Assembly: GCA_965197275.1 (NCBI GenBank)
Contig: CBDAMQ010000016.1
Location: 1-64,000 of the forward strand
Length of the DNA: 64,000 nt
Direction: 5' to 3'
Source of the DNA: DASCOT01 sp965197275
GTDB taxonomy: Bacteria > Acidobacteriota > UBA890 > WLXD01
The notes under the pieces: generated by a model
Database searches by the model: none
Told to the model about the DNA's origin: nothing
What the model saw: only the letters and a program-made list of their open reading frames with translations
Position numbers and translations under genes: made by a program
In this document: positions 48,751 to 57,474 of the stretch, in pieces
How the letters are laid out: each line of letters opens with the position of its first letter
Numbering within the stretch: the first letter of the stretch is position 1

Positions 48751-51644
48751 AGCGTCTGCCCGAGGGCGGCACCTCAATCGATCGATCCTCGAGGCTGCAG
48801 TTCACCTTCGACGGCAAGAAGGTCGAGGCGCATCCCGGCGACACCATCGGCTCGGCATTGGCCGCTTCGGGGGTCCGGGTCGTGAGTCGCTCGTTCAAGT
48901 ACCACCGCCCGCGTGGCCTGCTGTGCTGTTCCGGTCATTGCCCGAACTGTCTTGTCCAGATCGGTGATGAGCCCAACGTTCGCGCCTGTATGCGGCCGGT
49001 TGAAAGTGATCTGCAGGTGCGTTCGCAGAACGCCTGGCCGTCGCTACGATTCGACCTGCTTTCGCTCAGCCGATTCACCTCTCGCTTCATGCCGGCCGGG
49101 TTTTACTACAAGACGTTCATCCGGCCGAAATGGTTGTGGCCGTTCTACGAGCACGTGCTCCGCAATGCCGCCGGTCTCGGCGTTGTCGATCCCGAAACAC
49201 CGAGAGGCAGATACGACAAGCAGTATCGCCACGCCGATGTCGTCGTCAGCGGCGGTGGACCTGCCGGAATCAGCGCGGCACATGCCGCCGGCGCAAGCGG
49301 CGCGCGCGTGCTATTGATCGACGAGAACTCCGAGCTGGGCGGCCATCTCAGGTTTGCCGGGGGGTCGTCGGACTCCGGCGGCGAGGTGGAACGGCGACGC
49401 ACTGAGCTCGATGGAATGGACAACGTCGACGTGCTGACGGATACCTCGGTGCTCGGCTGGTACCGCAGCGACTGGCTGGCCGCCAAGACCGGGACCCGGC
49501 TACTCAAGATCCGCCTGCGTTCGCTGGTGGCGGCGACGGGTGCTTTCGATCGGCCGCTCCAATTCGACAACAACGACTTGCCCGGAGTGATGCTCGGCGG
49601 CGCGGTGCGCCGACTACTGCACCAGTTCGGCGTCGTCGCCGGACGGCGCGCCGTCGTGGTCGCCGCCAATGACGAGGGCTGGGACATCGCCGCCGACTTA
49701 CGCGCTGCAGGGGTGCAGATTGCAGCAATCGTCGACGAGCGCGGCGCAGGGACCTGTGCGAGTCGGCATGTAGACGCCCTGATCGCCGCTGGCGTGCCCG
49801 TTCACCATCAACACACGGTGGTCAAAGCTGCGGGGTCGAGCTGTGTCAGCTCCACCACCATCGCCGCGCTAGGTGACGGCGACGCGGTGAACGGAGACTC
49901 CTACAAGACGATCAACTGTGACCTGCTGGTCATCAGCGCCGGCTGGACACCGGACACCGACCTGACTCATCTGGCCGGCGGCAAGACCCGCTACGACGCC
50001 GATCGTGCCGAGATGTTGCCGATCGAGTTGCCAACCCATCTTCAGGTTGTCGGTCGTGCCGCCGGTACGCACGAGCTGCAGACGCAGCTCCTGGAAGGGG
50101 AGCTTGCCGGCCAAGCGGCGGCCCACGAGCTCGGGTTCGGCTCGCCACCGGACAGCGGCCGACTGGCTGAGCTGCACCGGCTCAAGGATACCGAGCCGCG
50201 GCGCAGTTCGGCTCGGGTCACGGTTCCGGGAGGCGCCACCAAGAAGCGGTTCGTATGCCTGTGCGAGGACGTCACCGAGGAGGATATTCTCGCCACGATC
50301 GCCGAAGGCTACGACAGCATGCAGCTGCTCAAACGCTACAGCACCGTATCGATGGGGCCGTGTCAGGGAAAGATGTGCTCGCTGGCCTCGATTCAGATCT
50401 GCGCCCGCGAGACCGGTCGCTCGATTCCGGAGACCGGCACGACCACCTCGAGGCCGCCAGCAACGCCTGTTTCGCTAGGGGCCCTGGCGGGACAGGAGAT
50501 GGAACCCGTTCAGCTCGGCGCGCTGCACGATTGGCATCTGGCCAACGGCGGCAAGTCGATGGTCGCCGGGCAGTGGATTCGCGCCGAGCACTACGGGGAC
50601 GCGGTTGCCGAAGTGAGAGCGGTGCGCGAGGCCGTGGGCCTGATCGATGTCAGCTCGCTCGGCAAGCTTCGTTTGACCGGTCCGGGCGTTCCGGATCTGC
50701 TGCAACGCGTCTACATCAACAAGTGGCGGAAGCTCGGCGTCGGGCAGTCGCGCTACGGCGTGATGTGCAACGACGAGGGCATCGTTCTGGACGACGGCGT
50801 GTGCGCCCGAGTGGGCGAGCAGGAGTGGTACATGAGCACGACGTCCTCCGGCGCCACGGGCATGTACGACTGGATGCAGTGGTGGATGCAGTCGGGCTGG
50901 GGCGAGGGGATCCACCTGACCAACGTCACCGAGGCCTACGCGGCGATGAACCTGGCGGGTCCGCGTACGCGCGACGTTCTGTCCGCACTCACTGACATCG
51001 ATCTGAGCGATGCTGCGTTCCCCTATATGGCGGTACGCAGCGGCGATGTCGCCGGTGTCCCGTGTCGCCTGCTGCGCATAGGGTTCACCGGCGAGCTGTC
51101 GTACGAGATTCACTGCCCTTCAGGCCACGCCCTGCATCTGTGGGAGGCGTTGATCGAGGCCGGCCAGCCCCATGGCCTGAAGCCGTTCGGGGTCGAAGCG
51201 CAGCGCGTTCTCCGACTCGAGAAGGGCCACATCATCGTCGGCCACGATACCGACGGTCTGACCGATCCGATCATGGCGAACATGGAATGGGCGGTGAAGC
51301 TCGACAAGTCAGACTTCCTCGGCATGCGCAATCTGACCCGGGTAGCCGAGCACGGGCCGCGGGAACGCCTGGTGGGCTTCAAGGTTCCGCACGGCGGCAC
51401 GAAGCCTCAGGAAGGCATGCAGATCGTAGCGGCGAGCAACGGTCAGCGCCAGGTGATCGGCTGGGTTACATCCTGTCGTCTCAGCCCGACGCTCGGTGAG
51501 GTCATCGGCCTGTGCTGGCTGCCCGCCGAGCTGGGGGATCGCAACGGCGCTGAATTCACCATCCACATCGATGGACGATCGCAGGTGGCCAGTGTTTGGC
51601 ACGGCGCCTTCTACGACCCCGAGGGCAAGAGGTTGCGACCGTGA
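48747..51644 (+). CDS. mgdC: N-methylglutamate dehydrogenase subunit C (sarcosine oxidase alpha-like) with two iron-sulfur motifs
   Basis: A 965-residue subunit. In order: an N-terminal ferredoxin-like domain (about 15-90), a FAD/NAD-binding domain (ADVVVSGGGPAGISAAHAAG), a BFD-like segment (about 500-550) and a C-terminal GcvT-like tetrahydrofolate domain (about 590-960, LIDVSSLGKLRLTGPG, IGFTGELSYEIHCP). Cys60-X4-Cys65-X2-Cys68-X12-Cys81 and Cys504-X-Cys506, Cys539-X4-Cys544 look like two intact [2Fe-2S] sites; as I recall the Corynebacterium-type sarcosine oxidase alpha subunit lacks these cysteines. That would favour a dehydrogenase passing electrons onward over an oxidase reducing oxygen. 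GTG start overlaps mgdB. Confidence 0.88.
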   Translation: MKRLPEGGTSIDRSSRLQFTFDGKKVEAHPGDTIGSALAASGVRVVSRSFKYHRPRGLLCCSGHCPNCLVQIGDEPNVRACMRPVESDLQVRSQNAWPSLRFDLLSLSRFTSRFMPAGFYYKTFIRPKWLWPFYEHVLRNAAGLGVVDPETPRGRYDKQYRHADVVVSGGGPAGISAAHAAGASGARVLLIDENSELGGHLRFAGGSSDSGGEVERRRTELDGMDNVDVLTDTSVLGWYRSDWLAAKTGTRLLKIRLRSLVAATGAFDRPLQFDNNDLPGVMLGGAVRRLLHQFGVVAGRRAVVVAANDEGWDIAADLRAAGVQIAAIVDERGAGTCASRHVDALIAAGVPVHHQHTVVKAAGSSCVSSTTIAALGDGDAVNGDSYKTINCDLLVISAGWTPDTDLTHLAGGKTRYDADRAEMLPIELPTHLQVVGRAAGTHELQTQLLEGELAGQAAAHELGFGSPPDSGRLAELHRLKDTEPRRSSARVTVPGGATKKRFVCLCEDVTEEDILATIAEGYDSMQLLKRYSTVSMGPCQGKMCSLASIQICARETGRSIPETGTTTSRPPATPVSLGALAGQEMEPVQLGALHDWHLANGGKSMVAGQWIRAEHYGDAVAEVRAVREAVGLIDVSSLGKLRLTGPGVPDLLQRVYINKWRKLGVGQSRYGVMCNDEGIVLDDGVCARVGEQEWYMSTTSSGATGMYDWMQWWMQSGWGEGIHLTNVTEAYAAMNLAGPRTRDVLSALTDIDLSDAAFPYMAVRSGDVAGVPCRLLRIGFTGELSYEIHCPSGHALHLWEALIEAGQPHGLKPFGVEAQRVLRLEKGHIIVGHDTDGLTDPIMANMEWAVKLDKSDFLGMRNLTRVAEHGPRERLVGFKVPHGGTKPQEGMQIVAASNGQRQVIGWVTSCRLSPTLGEVIGLCWLPAELGDRNGAEFTIHIDGRSQVASVWHGAFYDPEGKRLRP

Positions 51645-52360
51645 GCGCGGCCCGTCCGCTGCTGCTGACACCTCTACATGGCGTTGCCGAGCGTCTCGGG
51701 GCACAGTTCGCCGATGGCGGGGCGGGCTGGCAGATTCCCGCGAGCTACGGCGATTCGGCGTCCGAGGCCACCGCGGCACGAGACCGACTCGGCATCGCCG
51801 ACGTCTCGGCGGATGGCAATCTTCGAATCGAGGGCGCCGCTGCCGAGGCGGTACTGAGAACGGCATGTGGACTGCCGGTACTGGAAATCGGCGAGAGCGC
51901 GGCGCTCGGCGAGGGGCGCTGCTATCGCGTACGCACGGACCTGTTCGTTGTCACGACGGCGCCGGGCGCCGAAGGGGCGGTGGACGATGCGATCGGCTCT
52001 GCCGCGCAGGCGGCGGATCAACGGGTCACGGTGACTGTGATGACCCACGGGCAGGCCAACATCCGTATAATCGGTGCGCGCGTGACCGAGTTGATGAGCA
52101 AGCTGTGCGGCCTGGACTTCGGCCCCGCAGCATTCCCGAACGGAGCGGTCAGGCGGACGAGCTTTGCCAAGACGGGGCAGCTGATCATTCGTCGCGACCT
52201 GGGCCGGCTCCCCGCCTTTCTGGTGATCGGGGCTCGGTCGGTTGCACCCTACGTTTGGGAGACGATCATGGAGGCCGGCGAGGAATATGGCATCACGCCA
52301 ATCGGGCGGGATGCGCTGGCCGCCGTCGCTTCAGCCAGCATCGCTTCAGACAGTGCTTAA
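51641..52360 (+). CDS. mgdD: N-methylglutamate dehydrogenase subunit D (sarcosine oxidase gamma-like)
   Basis: Fourth subunit; a GcvT/YgfZ-like fold without catalytic residues that supports assembly. The 239-residue product shows ARDRLGIADVSADGNLRIEG, the matching GcvT-like beta region, and FAKTGQLIIRRDLGRLPAFLVIG near the end, typical of SoxG-type proteins, which vary greatly in sequence. The GTG at 51641 overlaps the mgdC stop (GTGA). A short direct repeat (AGACAGTGCTTA, AGACAGTACTGA) covers its last codons and the gap to gmaS. Confidence 0.78.
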   Translation: MSAARPLLLTPLHGVAERLGAQFADGGAGWQIPASYGDSASEATAARDRLGIADVSADGNLRIEGAAAEAVLRTACGLPVLEIGESAALGEGRCYRVRTDLFVVTTAPGAEGAVDDAIGSAAQAADQRVTVTVMTHGQANIRIIGARVTELMSKLCGLDFGPAAFPNGAVRRTSFAKTGQLIIRRDLGRLPAFLVIGARSVAPYVWETIMEAGEEYGITPIGRDALAAVASASIASDSA

Positions 52361-52380
52361 GACAGTACTGAGAGGGGAAC

Positions 52381-53844
52381 ATGACTGATCTAGAAACTTA
52401 CGTTCGTGCCGACGGCCGCGACGAGTTGGTCAGGGAAGTTCGCAAGCAGATCGACGCGCTCGGGATCGAGTACATCTACTACCAGTTCGTATCCGTAACC
52501 GGCCGCATCGTCGGCAAGGGCGCTCCTGCGGATCACTGGGAGAAGTTCGCCGAGGATGGCTTCCAGCTGGTCTATGGCTCGACCGCGAACCTGTTCACCG
52601 ATCGGCACGACAACTACATCGGCTACGGGCCCGAATCGTCCGAGCTGGTTGGCATCCCAGATCCGGAGACCTTCGTGCAGTTGCCCTGGGAGAAGCGCAT
52701 AGCGCGCGTCTTCTGTACCTGCTTCCGCAACCGCGAGGAACCAGAGAACGCCGGGGCCTTCCTGACCTCGGACTGCCGCGGCAACCTGCGGCGTATCCAC
52801 CAGCAGTTCACCGCCGACCATGGGCTCGAGATGCGCGAGGGTACCGAGCCCGAGATGATGTGGTTGAAGAAGGGCGCCGACGGGCAGCCGGATGGCGGCG
52901 TTACTCGACCATTCTGCTACCACATCGATCAGTTCGAGACCCTGCGTCCGATCGTCCTGAAGGTGGTGGAATACAGCCGCGCGATGGGACTGGACATCAT
53001 CCAGGGCGACCACGAAGACGCCCCTGGCCAGCTGGAGCTCAACTTCACCTACGACGATGCGCTCCGTACCTGTGATCGACTGACCACCTATCGGCAGATC
53101 TGCGCCGAGGTCGCCAAGCAGAACAACATGATCGCTTGCTTCATGTCCAAGCCGTTCATGGGCGTATCGGCATCGGGCTGCCACCACAACGTCTCCTTGT
53201 GGCGCGGTGGCGAGAACACCGTCAAGGCGCTCGGTCACGACCCGTTGCCCGGAATGGAGGACAGCTTCGTCCACCGCAAGGGTGGCGAGAACGTCTTCTT
53301 GCCCGACGCCGGGCAGCGCGTGCCCTCCGAGCTCGGTCTTCAGTGTCTGGGCGGGCTCAAGGAGCACCTGCCGGCGTTGACGGCGATCGGCTGCTCGACA
53401 GTGAACTCGTACCGCCGCCTCTGTGAAACTGGCTTCTGGGCACCGATCTTTGCCGACTGGGGATTCCAGAACCGTACCTGTGGGCTGCGCGTGTCGTCGC
53501 CCGACCGTTTCGAGTACCGCGCGGTCGACTCCATGGTGAACCCTTACCTGATGGCGGCCGGAATCCTGAAGGCGTTCGACGACGGCATTCGGACCAAGGC
53601 AGACCCCGGCCCGCCGGAGGAGCGCAACATCTACGACGCAATCGACGAAGGCAAGGAGGTGGTCAAGCTGCCCTTGTCGCTCGGTGCCGCCCTGGATACG
53701 CTTGCCGCGGACGAGGTCGTCAAGTCGGCGATGCCCGACGAGATGTACCGGGTCTTCATGCACTATAAGACCGATGAGTGGGAGCGTTTCCTCGCTCAAA
53801 CCACTGAATGGGACCTCGAAAACTACTTGGACTGCTTGCCATAG
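52381..53844 (+). CDS. gmaS: Gamma-glutamylmethylamide synthetase (GlnT/GlnA-III-like)
   Basis: Joins methylamine to the gamma-carboxyl of glutamate with ATP. The 487-residue product is a glutamine-synthetase-fold protein: the metal-binding Glu residues in EGTEPEMMW and EDAPGQLELNF, the nucleotide loop FMSKPFMGVSASGCHHNVSLW, and FQNRTCGLRVSSPDRFEYRAVDS toward the end. It belongs to the GlnT/GmaS branch and not to housekeeping GlnA. GmaS or glutamine synthetase cannot be separated by motif alone; the neighbours mgdABCD and mgsABC decide. A strong ribosome site (GAGAGGGG) precedes the ATG. Confidence 0.87.
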   Translation: MTDLETYVRADGRDELVREVRKQIDALGIEYIYYQFVSVTGRIVGKGAPADHWEKFAEDGFQLVYGSTANLFTDRHDNYIGYGPESSELVGIPDPETFVQLPWEKRIARVFCTCFRNREEPENAGAFLTSDCRGNLRRIHQQFTADHGLEMREGTEPEMMWLKKGADGQPDGGVTRPFCYHIDQFETLRPIVLKVVEYSRAMGLDIIQGDHEDAPGQLELNFTYDDALRTCDRLTTYRQICAEVAKQNNMIACFMSKPFMGVSASGCHHNVSLWRGGENTVKALGHDPLPGMEDSFVHRKGGENVFLPDAGQRVPSELGLQCLGGLKEHLPALTAIGCSTVNSYRRLCETGFWAPIFADWGFQNRTCGLRVSSPDRFEYRAVDSMVNPYLMAAGILKAFDDGIRTKADPGPPEERNIYDAIDEGKEVVKLPLSLGAALDTLAADEVVKSAMPDEMYRVFMHYKTDEWERFLAQTTEWDLENYLDCLP

Positions 53845-53866
53845 CTGTTGGCGGAGATAGCGAACG

Positions 53867-54814
53867 ATGTGTGGAATCGCCGGGATCATTCACCGCAATA
53901 AAACGGGCAACGTCGGCGCCGAGATGACGGCCATGCTCCAGGCCATGAGGCACCGTGGTCCGGACTCGACCGGCTTCGCGTTCTACGGTGTTCCGAACGA
54001 CGACGAGCTGCTGCTGCGCTTCAAGGTAGCCGAGCACGACGATCTCGAATCGGGTTTCGAGATCCACGATGCGATCAAGCAACGCCGCGCCGAGGTGGAC
54101 GAGCGCATCGAATCGATGGGCGGCGATATTCAGGTGGCCGAGGCGCCGACGGAGTATGCCTTCCTCTACCGTCTGCGTTTCGACCCCAAACTCGACAGCC
54201 TGGCGCGCCTGGCCGATTACATCGAGGACGTCGAAGGGGCCGAGGTGCTCTCGATCGGCAACGCGCTGGAGCTCATCAAGGACCTGGGCGACGCCACCGA
54301 GGTGAGCAACCAATACGAGATGGGCAAATTCGTCGGCACGCACGCGATCGGCCACACGCGCATGGCCACCGAGTCCGACGTCGATATCTGCTCGGCGCAC
54401 CCGTACTGGGCTTACCCGGTCAGCGATGTCTCGGTGGTCCACAACGGCCAGCTGACCAACTACTGGGGCAAACGCCGCGAGCTGGAGCGTAGCGGCCACC
54501 GATTCCTGTCCGATTGCGACTCGGAGCTGATTGCCGTCTATGTCGCCGAGCTGACCGAGCGTGGAAAGTCGCTCGAGGAAGCGATGCATCAGTCGGTGGA
54601 CGAGCTCGACGGCGTATTCAGCTACCTGGTTGCCACCTCCGCCGCGCTCGGTCTGGCCAAGGACACCATGGCCGCCAAGCCCATGGTGCTGTACGAGAGC
54701 GAGGACTGCATCGTCATGGCCTCGGAGGAGGTGGCGATCCGTACTGTGTTCCACGAGGAGATCGACACCTTTGATCCGTACGCTGGGGATGTGCGTGTCT
54801 GGAGTACCAACTGA
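53867..54814 (+). CDS. mgsA: N-methylglutamate synthase subunit A (class II amidotransferase, GlxB-like)
   Basis: The glutaminase-type subunit; releases the methylamine or ammonia group from the gamma-glutamyl donor. The 315-residue product starts MCGIAGIIHR, so Cys2 becomes the N-terminal nucleophile after removal of Met. AMRHRGPDSTGFAFYG, GHTRMATESDVDICSAHPYW and VVHNGQLTNYW are the matching Ntn-amidotransferase motifs. It is homologous to the first domain of glutamate synthase large subunit. Its stop overlaps the mgsB start (the A of TGATG is shared). Confidence 0.9.
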   Translation: MCGIAGIIHRNKTGNVGAEMTAMLQAMRHRGPDSTGFAFYGVPNDDELLLRFKVAEHDDLESGFEIHDAIKQRRAEVDERIESMGGDIQVAEAPTEYAFLYRLRFDPKLDSLARLADYIEDVEGAEVLSIGNALELIKDLGDATEVSNQYEMGKFVGTHAIGHTRMATESDVDICSAHPYWAYPVSDVSVVHNGQLTNYWGKRRELERSGHRFLSDCDSELIAVYVAELTERGKSLEEAMHQSVDELDGVFSYLVATSAALGLAKDTMAAKPMVLYESEDCIVMASEEVAIRTVFHEEIDTFDPYAGDVRVWSTN

Positions 54815-55626
54815 TGACTGATGTCCACGCGGAGCCGCTGAAGGGCCGTTCCTACAAGACCATGTTCCGGGCCGAGGAAGGAGAGAACCTCGTCTATCCC
54901 GACAGCGTCGAGGTCGACTTCGATAGCCGTGCCGAATTCGATGCGGCCGAGATGGACACCAGCTCGATCAACAAGCGCATTCGCGCCCTCATGGGCGAGG
55001 GTCACGGTCACATCGTGGTCCGCAATCCGGCCGCCAAGCATTCCCTCGGCGTGGGTATTCTCAATCGGCTGCAGCTGGATTTCGAGGGCTCGCTGGGCTA
55101 CTTCGGAGTGGGGCTGAACGACGGCCCCAACGTGCGCATCCGAGGGCGCGTCGGGTGGTCGTGTGGCGAGAACATGATGGCCGGCACGATCGTCATCGAG
55201 AAGAACGCCGGATCGTCGTTCGGCGCGGCGATCCGCGGCGGCGACCTGGTGTGTATGGGAGACGTGGGTGCGCGCACCGGCATCAACCAGAAGGGCGGTA
55301 CGATCCTCGTCGGTGGGCGTACCGGGATGCTCTCGGGGTTCATGATGCAGCGCGGCCGCATGATCGTCCTCGGCGATGCGGGCGAGAACCTCGGCGACTC
55401 GATGTATGACGGCACGATCTTCGTTGGCGGTGAGATCGCATCCCTGGGAATCGACGCGGTACCCGGGGAGATGACAGATGTCGAGGCCCAGTGGCTGCAA
55501 CGTAAGCTAGACCTCTACGGTCTCAAAGCACCCAACGGCGTCGAGAAGTTGCAGAAGATCGTCGCCGGCAAACAGCTGTGGAACTACGACAACCTCGAAC
55601 CTACTGAAAAGAAGATCGTCCTGTGA
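54814..55626 (+). CDS. mgsB: N-methylglutamate synthase subunit B (GltB C-terminal domain-like, GlxC)
   Basis: A 270-residue structural subunit equivalent to the right-handed beta-helix at the end of glutamate synthase. The helix is made of Gly-rich turns: IRGRVGWSCGENMMAGTIVI, GRTGMLSGFMMQRGRMIVLG and GENLGDSMYDGTIFVGG. It is believed to hold the synthase domains together and help channel the amine. It overlaps mgsA by one base and mgsC by four, so the three are made together. Confidence 0.88.
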   Translation: MTDVHAEPLKGRSYKTMFRAEEGENLVYPDSVEVDFDSRAEFDAAEMDTSSINKRIRALMGEGHGHIVVRNPAAKHSLGVGILNRLQLDFEGSLGYFGVGLNDGPNVRIRGRVGWSCGENMMAGTIVIEKNAGSSFGAAIRGGDLVCMGDVGARTGINQKGGTILVGGRTGMLSGFMMQRGRMIVLGDAGENLGDSMYDGTIFVGGEIASLGIDAVPGEMTDVEAQWLQRKLDLYGLKAPNGVEKLQKIVAGKQLWNYDNLEPTEKKIVL

Positions 55627-56966
55627 CTGATAACGGCAAGCGCAACAAGGACGTCCTCGGTGAGAACTTTCTGTTCAAGCCCAGCGTTATCGACGACATC
55701 CACATCAAGGCCGACCTCGGCCGGTACCGCATGCGCGGCATGGCGCTGTTCAAGACGATCCCGACCTGGGACGACCTGACGTTCCTTCCGGGCACGCTGA
55801 CACGCTTCGTGATCGAGGGCTATCGCGAGAAGTGTCTGACCAAGACGGTTCTCGGCCCCAAGGCCAAGCGTCCGCTGGAGCTCGATATCCCGATCTACAT
55901 CACCGGCATGAGCTTCGGCGCGCTTTCTTACGAAGCCAAGGTAGCGCTGGCGCGCGGTGCGACGATGGCCGGCACCGCCACCTGCTCGGGCGAGGGCGGC
56001 ATGCTGCCGGACGAGCGCCGCTACTCGTCGAAGTGGCTGTACCAGTGCATCCAGTCCCGCTACGGGTTCAACCCGCATCATCTTCGCATCGCCGACGGCT
56101 GCGAGTTCTTCATCGGCCAGGGCTGCAAGGTGGGGCTCGGCGGGCACCTCATGGGGCAGAAGGTCACCGATCAGGTGGCCGAGATGCGCAATCTGCCGGC
56201 CGGAATCGACCAGCGCTCACCGGCGAGACATCCGGACTGGCTAGGACCGGACGATCTGGCTCTGAAGATCGACGAGATCCGCGAGGCGACCAACGGTGAG
56301 ATCCCCATCCAGCTCAAGCTCGGATCGGCGCGCGTCTACGACGACGTTCGAATGGCCGCCAAGACGGGCCCGGATAGCATCTACCTCGACGGTATGGAGG
56401 GCTCGACGGGAGCCGGTCCGCATCTCGCCACCGAGGAGACCGGTGTGCCGGGAATCGCTGCCATCCGGCAGGCGCGCCACGCGCTCGATGACGTAGGCAA
56501 GACCGGGGAGATATCGCTCGTCTACGCAGGCGGTATCCGCAACGGCGGCGACGTCGCCAAGGCCCTGGCGCTGGGTGCCGACGCCATCGCAATCGGCACG
56601 GCAGCGATGGTCGCTCTCAACTGCAACCGTGACATCCCGGAAGCGGACTTCGAGGGAACGATCGGAGTGCCGGCTGGCTACTGTTACCACTGCCATACCG
56701 GCCTGTGCCCGGTCGGCGTCGCCACTCAGGATCCGGAGCTGCGCAAGCGGCTGGATCCCGACGAGGCGGCGATCCGGGTTTACAACTTCCTGCATACGCT
56801 GGCCATCGAATGCCAGATGATGGCGCGGGCTTGCGGCAAGACGAACGTGCACTCGCTGGAGCCGGAAGACCTGGCAGCTTTGACCTCCGAGGCGTCGGCC
56901 ATGGCCGAGGTGCCGCTCGCCGGCACCCGATACACCGTCGGCCATCCGGAAATGACCCGGTTCTGA
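55623..56966 (+). CDS. mgsC: N-methylglutamate synthase subunit C (FMN/Fe-S GltB-like, GlxD)
   Basis: The synthase subunit that places methylamine from gamma-glutamylmethylamide on 2-oxoglutarate. The 447-residue product matches the central FMN domain of glutamate synthase: ITGMSFGALSYEAKVALARG, DSIYLDGMEGSTGAGPHLAT, VYAGGIRNGGDVAKALALGADA. A cysteine cluster in YCYHCHTGLCPVGVATQD (CX2C, CX4C) would bind an iron-sulfur centre. GTG start overlapping mgsB. The stop (TGA 56964-56966) lies inside a 15-bp repeat. Confidence 0.9.
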   Translation: MTDNGKRNKDVLGENFLFKPSVIDDIHIKADLGRYRMRGMALFKTIPTWDDLTFLPGTLTRFVIEGYREKCLTKTVLGPKAKRPLELDIPIYITGMSFGALSYEAKVALARGATMAGTATCSGEGGMLPDERRYSSKWLYQCIQSRYGFNPHHLRIADGCEFFIGQGCKVGLGGHLMGQKVTDQVAEMRNLPAGIDQRSPARHPDWLGPDDLALKIDEIREATNGEIPIQLKLGSARVYDDVRMAAKTGPDSIYLDGMEGSTGAGPHLATEETGVPGIAAIRQARHALDDVGKTGEISLVYAGGIRNGGDVAKALALGADAIAIGTAAMVALNCNRDIPEADFEGTIGVPAGYCYHCHTGLCPVGVATQDPELRKRLDPDEAAIRVYNFLHTLAIECQMMARACGKTNVHSLEPEDLAALTSEASAMAEVPLAGTRYTVGHPEMTRF

Positions 56967-57005
56967 GAGACCCAATCCTGAGCGACCTGATTCCGAGAGA
57001 CGCTG
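56961..57005 (+). repeat. Three-copy 15-bp tandem repeat after mgsC
   Basis: Units 56961-56975, 56976-56990 and 56991-57005 share the pattern T-C-x-GAG-x-GAC. The first contains the mgsC stop and the last ends with the first G of the next gene's GTG. The unit is a multiple of three, so reading frame is preserved across copies. Confidence 0.7.
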
Positions 57006-57415
57006 TGAACGACGAAGCCTCGAAGCCAGACGAAGAGCAGGACGTCGACTACTACCTCAAGTCGAGCGGGCTGGATAGCGACCGCGAGGTCGAGATCGGC
57101 CAGCACATTGGCTACCGGTACGATGTCAACCTCGTTCCCGACTACTCGCTGCTCACTCCGTTGCTGAAGAAGTACATCGAGCTGATGGGCTGGGACGATC
57201 TCAACTGGATGGAGGACGTCCATATGGGCTACGAGGAAGGCCGTTCGGCGGTCTTCGATCGCAACATCAACGGTTGGGTTGCGGTGCCCGATGACATGGA
57301 ACTACCTGACTCGCAACAAGAGCGAGACATGGTGGCGCGGGAGTTGCTGTTGAAGTTCCAGATGTCACCGCAACATCCGCTCTACGACCTGGGCGAGAGA
57401 CACAAGAAATTCTGA
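57005..57415 (+). CDS. Uncharacterised acidic protein of the methylamine cluster
   Basis: A 136-residue protein that I do not recognise. It is acidic (DEASKPDEEQDVDYY at the start) and predicted soluble, with VEIGQHIGYRYDVNLVPDYS and YIELMGWDDLNWMEDVHMGY in the middle and a basic end (LGERHKKF). No metal motif, signal or membrane segment is seen. The GTG at 57005 is the only start that follows the repeat and fits the length. Directly upstream of, and close to, the acyl-CoA-dehydrogenase-like gene; the two may form a complex or redox pair. Aromatic and acid-rich composition is the only hint at function. Confidence 0.6.
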   Translation: MNDEASKPDEEQDVDYYLKSSGLDSDREVEIGQHIGYRYDVNLVPDYSLLTPLLKKYIELMGWDDLNWMEDVHMGYEEGRSAVFDRNINGWVAVPDDMELPDSQQERDMVARELLLKFQMSPQHPLYDLGERHKKF

Positions 57416-57474
57416 AGTCCAGGGTGGTCGCGCGGCGGCCAGCATCGATCGACGTCAACGAATGCGAGGCTGAG

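Noticed and set aside
52390..53889. A 499-codon open frame antisense to gmaS
   Set aside because: High-GC shadow frame: no known motifs, and the opposite strand carries a complete glutamine-synthetase-fold enzyme.
53756..54754. A 332-codon open frame antisense to mgsA
   Set aside because: Shadow of mgsA; His/Val-rich composition with no family signature.
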